64,000 bases of DNA from Nemophila menziesii (taxonomy: Eukaryota; Streptophyta; Magnoliopsida; Boraginales; Hydrophyllaceae), in NCBI GenBank assembly GCA_029959085.1, contig JARWIR010000035.1, positions 3,764,501 through 3,828,500 of the forward strand. Reading direction: 5' to 3'. The position numbers were made by a program, and so were the translations under genes. Under the pieces are notes generated by a model. It was not told the DNA's origin. It saw only the letters and a list, made by a program, of their open reading frames with translations, and made no database searches. Position 1 is the stretch's first letter. The number at the start of each line of letters is the position of its first letter. Positions 59,796 to 64,000 of this stretch are shown one piece after another.

Positions 59796-61788
59796 CAAAA
59801 TTAAAACAAAGGGGTAAGAAAGTCATTGCAAGAGAAGGTAGAAGCTAGCAAATAAACCTAAAGCCATTCTTAAAATAAATCTCATATAGTAAAACTCTAG
59901 GAACTAGTATACACATACACTTACCATGCAAAATCAACATAAATAATCTCAATCATAAGATTAAAGTAGAAATGCTTGAAGGTTACACTTGTACTCATCT
60001 CTTTATGATGGCTATAGGTTGTTCCTCAATCCTAACTCGCTTTGAACGCTCCACTAAGTATATTCCCTATTAACAGAATCATAAATTCACTATGCACTTA
60101 GGAATCACAAGGACTTTACGGTTTTACTGTAGGCTTAGGGACGGTGTGGTATGTATATTTGGTAAATGTGAAGTGAGTTTTTGGCTCTGTCCTCACTTAC
60201 GATCAACAACTGTCCACGAGCTTGAGTTTACACTCATATGATGTTCTCACCCAACCCATTTGACGCGCTAATGTTTCGTCCCCAATGTCAACCCAATATA
60301 TACTAAGATGATTTTCAAAAATATTCCACTTTGCCGGTTTATTTTTTATTCTTTCTTTTTATTTTCTTTTTCATTTCGTTTCTTCTCTTTTTGTACAAGA
60401 TACCCATGACCGACCATCCTTTTGATGTGAAAGGTCATGTCTCTTATAATTACTTTCTTCCTTTTTTTTTCAAATCCCGGCAAAAGGCTACAAATAATAT
60501 CATCTTTTTAATTTTTGTGTCTCGATACGAACACATATAATCCCCTCCCAATGTAATTTCCCAAATGTGGACCCTCCACCCCAAACTCAAGCTCGAGATA
60601 GGTCTCAGGATCGTGATTCAAGTGCGGGTCATTTTGGCTCTGTCCTCACTTACGATCAATAACTGTCCACGAGCTTGAGTTTACACTCATATGATGTTCT
60701 CACCCAACCCATTTGACGCGCTAATGTTGCGTCCCCAATGTCAACCCAATATATACTAAGATGATTTTCAAAAATATTACACTTTGCCGGTTTATTTTAT
60801 TCTTTCTTTTTATTTTCTTTTTCATTTCGTTTCTTCTCTTTTTGTACAAGATACCCATGACCGACCATCCTTTTGATGTGAAAGGTCATGTCTCTTATAA
60901 TTACTTTCTTCCTTTTTTTTTCAAATCCTGGCAAAAGGCTACAAATAATATCATCTTTTTAATTTTTGTGTCTCGATACGAACACATATAATCCCCTCCC
61001 AATGTAATTTCATAAAATGTGGACCCTCCACCCCAAACTCAAGCTCGAGACAGGTCTCAGGATCGTGATTCAAGTGCGGGTCATTTGGTCATGCCTACTA
61101 ATCTAGAGGATAATGGGCTTATATCGTGGCTACAAAAGAAAAAGGCTTAAGGCTCAAAATTGGGCTAAGACGGATAAAATTATTATAAGGGATAGCAAGT
61201 TAAAAGACTACAAATGGCTAACAAAGAATTGCCCCTATCCTTTTTCTAAGTACATAGCTCGTCTTTAGTTCATATCTAAGTGGGTTCTCTACTAATTCAG
61301 ATTTCACGTTCTACACACCAAACATATTCCTTAAGTTCAAGCTTACTTCATTTGCATTGTTCATTAATTTTTCCTATCAATTACCTATGTTCACATGCAA
61401 TTCTAAGTGCGTTTTATACTATTCCCTAAAGTCCACGATCTACTATCATAGATTTACTAAAAGTATGCTTAAAGGGACATTTAAAATCTTCTACAGTCAA
61501 TCGCAACTGCGAAATTATTTTATTGAAAGCAAATAAAAACACATAACACATAAAAAATGGGATGAGGCAACGAACCCCACCCCAAACTCAAAAATCAGCC
61601 GTGTCCCCACGACTCGAAAAAGACTCAACGCAATAAAATAAACTAAACTAAACTAAAATGCGGAAGGGATAGAAAACGTATCTCAACCAGCGCGTGGCTG
61701 GTCAATCGGTGTTGCGTCCATGAACTTTATCCTTCGTAAGTAGACCATAGGTGGCGTGTTGAATGGTGCTCACCCCCATTAACATGTT
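59796..61788 (-). other. 3' non-coding region of element 4 with a 453-bp tandem duplication
   Basis: Units 60181-60633 and 60634-61086 are nearly identical. Each carries the complement of CTTGAGTTTGGGGTGG and of the GACCCGCACTTGAATCACGATC block. The GTGGGGACACGGCT block is at 61565-61626. The hydrophobic plus-strand frames 60331-60540 and 60761-60991 are antisense to the element and simply duplicated with the unit. Confidence 0.8.
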
Positions 61789-62875
61789 TCAGATAAGTTC
61801 CAACTCTTTTGTAACGTTCCCTAAAGTAGAAATCATCTTCACTTGATTCTCTTCCAACACCTTAACTTTTGCTTCCAACGCGTGATCGGTATGCATCTTT
61901 TTATTTGGAGGAGCTCTAGGAGTTCTTACCGCTTTTATTATTTTACTATGAGCATTCTGGATTGAAGTTAAAACCATGTTCTCTCCAACTACCACAAGGT
62001 CAATCTCTGCGTTCTTATGCGGGACTTTTGCGTCTAGACACAAAGTAGTGATGGTACAAGGGAACTTGAGATTTTTTTGCGAAGTCGGAATTCTTGCAAA
62101 TGAAATGGGTCCATACCTTAGCACATGGTAATAAATTACTGCTATACATCTGTCTAGGATATCTCTCTTTCGGGAATTGGGAGAGCCCCATTAATAAGTA
62201 CTTTCCCCCAAAGGGATTCATAATCAAAAGAAGGATCATTAAGGGATTCTTGGAAAGAGAATAGTCCAGTAAAGTTGGGTAATTTCAATGATTTTCAAAT
62301 AATTTCAACGGAGAAAGGAACTACCTTTTTGCAAACTACAATTGCGTCTTTCGAAAAGGCTATGCCTTCATAATAATCTCGCACCAAGGTAGGAATATAC
62401 TCAGGCTTCCTTTCTCTCAATTCTTTCCAACCCAACTTGTCACAAGTAATACCATCATCTTTAAAAGCACTAGTCATAATACCCTTAGGAAGATTCATCT
62501 CCTCACCAAACTTCAAGAAATTAATTCTTTCACAAACCTGATCATCCCAAGGAACGAAAACTCTCTTTGGCTTTTGAGCCCATACCTTTCTACGCGGAGG
62601 TCTCTGTTGTTGTACGGGTTCTTTGGGAACTTCTTGTTCTGTTTTTCCTCAATCTCTTCTTCACTTTCTTCCTCACTTACATCAATTAATCTACTCTTTT
62701 TCGGGTAAGCCTTGCATGGATTTTCCTTCCTTTTCGGAGCAATTGGGATTTGTTCAGACTTTTTGGAACGCGAATCATTAATCTTAATTGCTTGTTCTAG
62801 GCTAGCTCCAACATTGTTCCTGTTTCTTGGTAAGTTTCTTCGATAGTTGCAAATGGAATCGGTTCTGTTAGTCAT
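61789..62875 (-). pseudogene. ORF2 of element 4, frameshifted
   Basis: ATG at 62875 (MTNRTDSICNYRRN) at the conserved start. Lys/Glu-rich N-terminus, then in a new frame from about 62516 KFGEEMNLPKG, LGWKELRERKPEY, VRDYYEGIAF and VVPFSVEII, aligning with LGEKLGWSTFM...VPFTVEEI of element 3. Further shifted frames hold RQMYSSNLLPCAKVWTHFIC and, at the end, a coiled coil (ALEAKVKVLEENQVKMIS). At least three shifts; clearly the same protein family as 54563-55726 but distant. Confidence 0.75.
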
Positions 62876-63239
62876 CTCTATTCACCCCAGACTCAAAACT
62901 TCCAATAGTGATAAAGCTAGAGAAAAGCTTAGAACTTTGATGTTTTGAGGCTTTAAACTTGAAAAATAAGGTGGAATATGAGATGGGTAGAGGTTAATTG
63001 AGAAGAATTATGGAAGAATTGGGTTTAATTTGAAGGTTAGGAAGAAGAAATTTTTGGAGAAAAGTTGAAATTTGATGATGTATTGGAGAGGATATGAGTT
63101 GATTTTGTGTTTTTTTGATGAAAGAGGGCTTGGTTTGATGATTTTATAGATGTTAAGTGATGATTTTCAGAGTAGGTGGAGGCTAGGAATCGGAATAAGA
63201 GGCTAGCAAAGAAGGTAAAAAAATTAGGTTTAATAAGGT
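62876..63239 (-). other. ORF2 leader of element 4
   Basis: Non-coding on the sense strand. Just before the ORF2 start the minus strand reads TTTTGAGTCTGGGGTGAATA, the PPT-like word found in the same place in elements 1 and 3. Confidence 0.55.
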
Positions 63240-63560
63240 AAAAACCGCCTCTCGCATAAGCGGACCGGTATGCCGGTCGCGATGGCGGCTAAAATAATAA
63301 TTACTGAATTCGATTTTTTTTTACCTCAGACGCAAGCCACCTTGCGTCAATGCTGACGCAATGGTCAGAGAGTCTCTCGTCATTGGCCGGCTAGCCGGTC
63401 AGTTGGCCGGCATGCTGGCGGCGTGTCGCTGGGGCAATGTGAGACGCAATCATGCTGTGTCAAAGCTGACTTAGTGGTCAGAGAGTTGGGGTCTTCATCT
63501 CGTTTGGCCGGTATGCCGGCCAGCTCGCCGGCTAGCCGGTCAGACTTGCTGTTGACTCCA
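63240..63560 (-). repeat. GC-rich palindrome array of element 4
   Basis: Perfect palindrome CCGGCTAGCCGG at 63387-63398 and 63528-63539, with variants such as ACCGGTATGCCGGT near 63264 and GGCCGGTATGCCGGCC near 63505. Same slot as the G-box arrays of elements 1 and 3 but different sequence. The plus-strand frame 63423-63707 is antisense and not called. Confidence 0.7.
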
Positions 63561-63747
63561 TATTTTTTTTCGTTTTCTCGTCGTTATGACCCCAAACTCA
63601 TGACCTTTTTACCACTGAAATCATCAAAAACAACTACCCTTCCTCATTTCATAATATTAAACACTAAATTTAACGAAAATCAAACTAATTTACACTACAA
63701 AAATTGAAATACTTAAACTAATATACAAGAAATTGGCTTTTGTTTAA

Positions 63748-63764
63748 CGTCGTTAAGCTCGACG
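63748..63764 (-). promoter_or_regulatory. Post-pol hairpin I, element 4
   Basis: CGTCG-loop of 7-CGACG, within GTAACCCGTCGAGCTTAACGACG on the minus strand, matching hairpin I of element 3 with a changed but still paired position. Hairpin II is not visible here. Confidence 0.5.
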
Positions 63765-63779
63765 GGTTACCTCACGCTT

Positions 63780-64000
63780 CTAAGGAGCTTCGAGGAGATA
63801 CATGACCTCTCCGGGATATGGATCATCTGAGCGATTGGTGTCTTCACCTCCATGGTATATCTTTAATCGATGACCGTTCACCATGAATGTACGGTTCTCG
63901 CGTGGATGTTCTATCTCTATCGCCCCATGAGGTGTAACTTTGGTCACAATATAAGGTTCTGACCACTTTGATCTTAATTTACCCGGATAATTGCTGAACT
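63780..64000 (-). CDS. Integrase C-terminus of element 4 (partial)
   Basis: The minus frame enters from the window edge and stops at TAG 63780-63782. It reads NYPGKLRSKWSEPYIVTKV, PHGAIEIEHP, NGHRLKIYHGG. This is the GPF/Y-module end of a Ty3/Gypsy (Athila) integrase, with Glu replacing the Gly of the GP(F/Y) motif. Only about 70 residues are inside the window. It implies that this element may have a full pol beyond the edge. Confidence 0.85.
   Translation of the reverse strand, partial: FSNYPGKLRSKWSEPYIVTKVTPHGAIEIEHPRENRTFMVNGHRLKIYHGGEDTNRSDDPYPGEVMYLLEAP

Larger units (their letters stand above)
48347..64000 (-). mobile_element. Athila-type element 4, interrupted by element 3, runs off the window
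   Basis: Its 3' LTR is split: 48347-48952 and 58839-59759, about 1.52 kb in total, matching the LTR length of elements 1 and 3. Then on the minus strand come the polypurine tract, PPT hairpin, 3' non-coding region with a 453-bp tandem duplication, broken ORF2, GC-rich palindrome array, post-pol hairpin and the integrase C-terminus at the window edge. Its LTR is only distantly like those of elements 1 and 3, so it is another Athila subfamily. The outer LTR boundary near 48347 is an estimate because its TSD partner lies outside. Confidence 0.8.

Overview
The window looks like repeat-rich nuclear DNA of a flowering plant, probably a eudicot. It is AT-rich, long stretches lack codon structure, and most of what can be recognised is transposon-derived: Athila-type Ty3/Gypsy LTR retrotransposons with a tRNA-Asp-type primer-binding site, MULE transposase remnants and a CACTA-like tail. 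I see no intact host gene, no rRNA, tRNA or CRISPR array. The species cannot be named from this sequence alone.

Layout. 1-9.0 kb: a CCA-rich start, then two diverged direct copies (1522-3416 and 7127-9044) of a 1.9-kb block. Each copy carries a minus-strand pseudo-exon resembling the linker-histone (GH1) domain of plant HMGA/H1 proteins. A CACTA-like palindromic repeat field with the tail of its protein sits directly before the second copy. 9.0-10.7 kb: a MULE-like terminal region, a 114-bp tandem repeat and a field of degenerate TATAGTGCAATT repeats. 10.74-49.74 kb: a tandem duplication of about 15.6 kb (unit 1 10741-34100, unit 2 34101-about 49738). Each unit holds a broken MULE transposase gene with two recognisable introns, an Athila 3' end, and a 3.3-kb inverted repeat made of two Athila gag/protease fragments.

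Three Athila-family elements are well delimited. Element 1 (13742-21537, minus) has 1571-bp LTRs and TSD CTTAC, and lies only in unit 1. Element 3 (48953-58838, plus) has LTRs of 1538 and 1525 bp, TSD CCTAG and an intact 387-codon ORF2. Element 4 (minus, from about 48347 to beyond the window) is split by element 3, which sits inside its 3' LTR. The order of events can be read directly: element 4, then element 3 inside its LTR, then the tandem duplication with its breakpoint inside the 5' LTR of element 3, then element 1 into unit 1.

Element 3 and both inverted-repeat fragments run from protease straight into an integrase-C-terminal-like tail, with no reverse transcriptase, RNase H or integrase core; element 1 looks like a shorter version of the same design. 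This suggests an old non-autonomous Athila lineage that would need a partner. Element 4 has a conventional integrase tail at the window edge and could be of the partner type. The most notable non-coding signals are small hairpins at fixed places in these elements, one directly before the polypurine tract and others just after pol. Their stems differ between copies by paired changes, as expected for conserved RNA structure.
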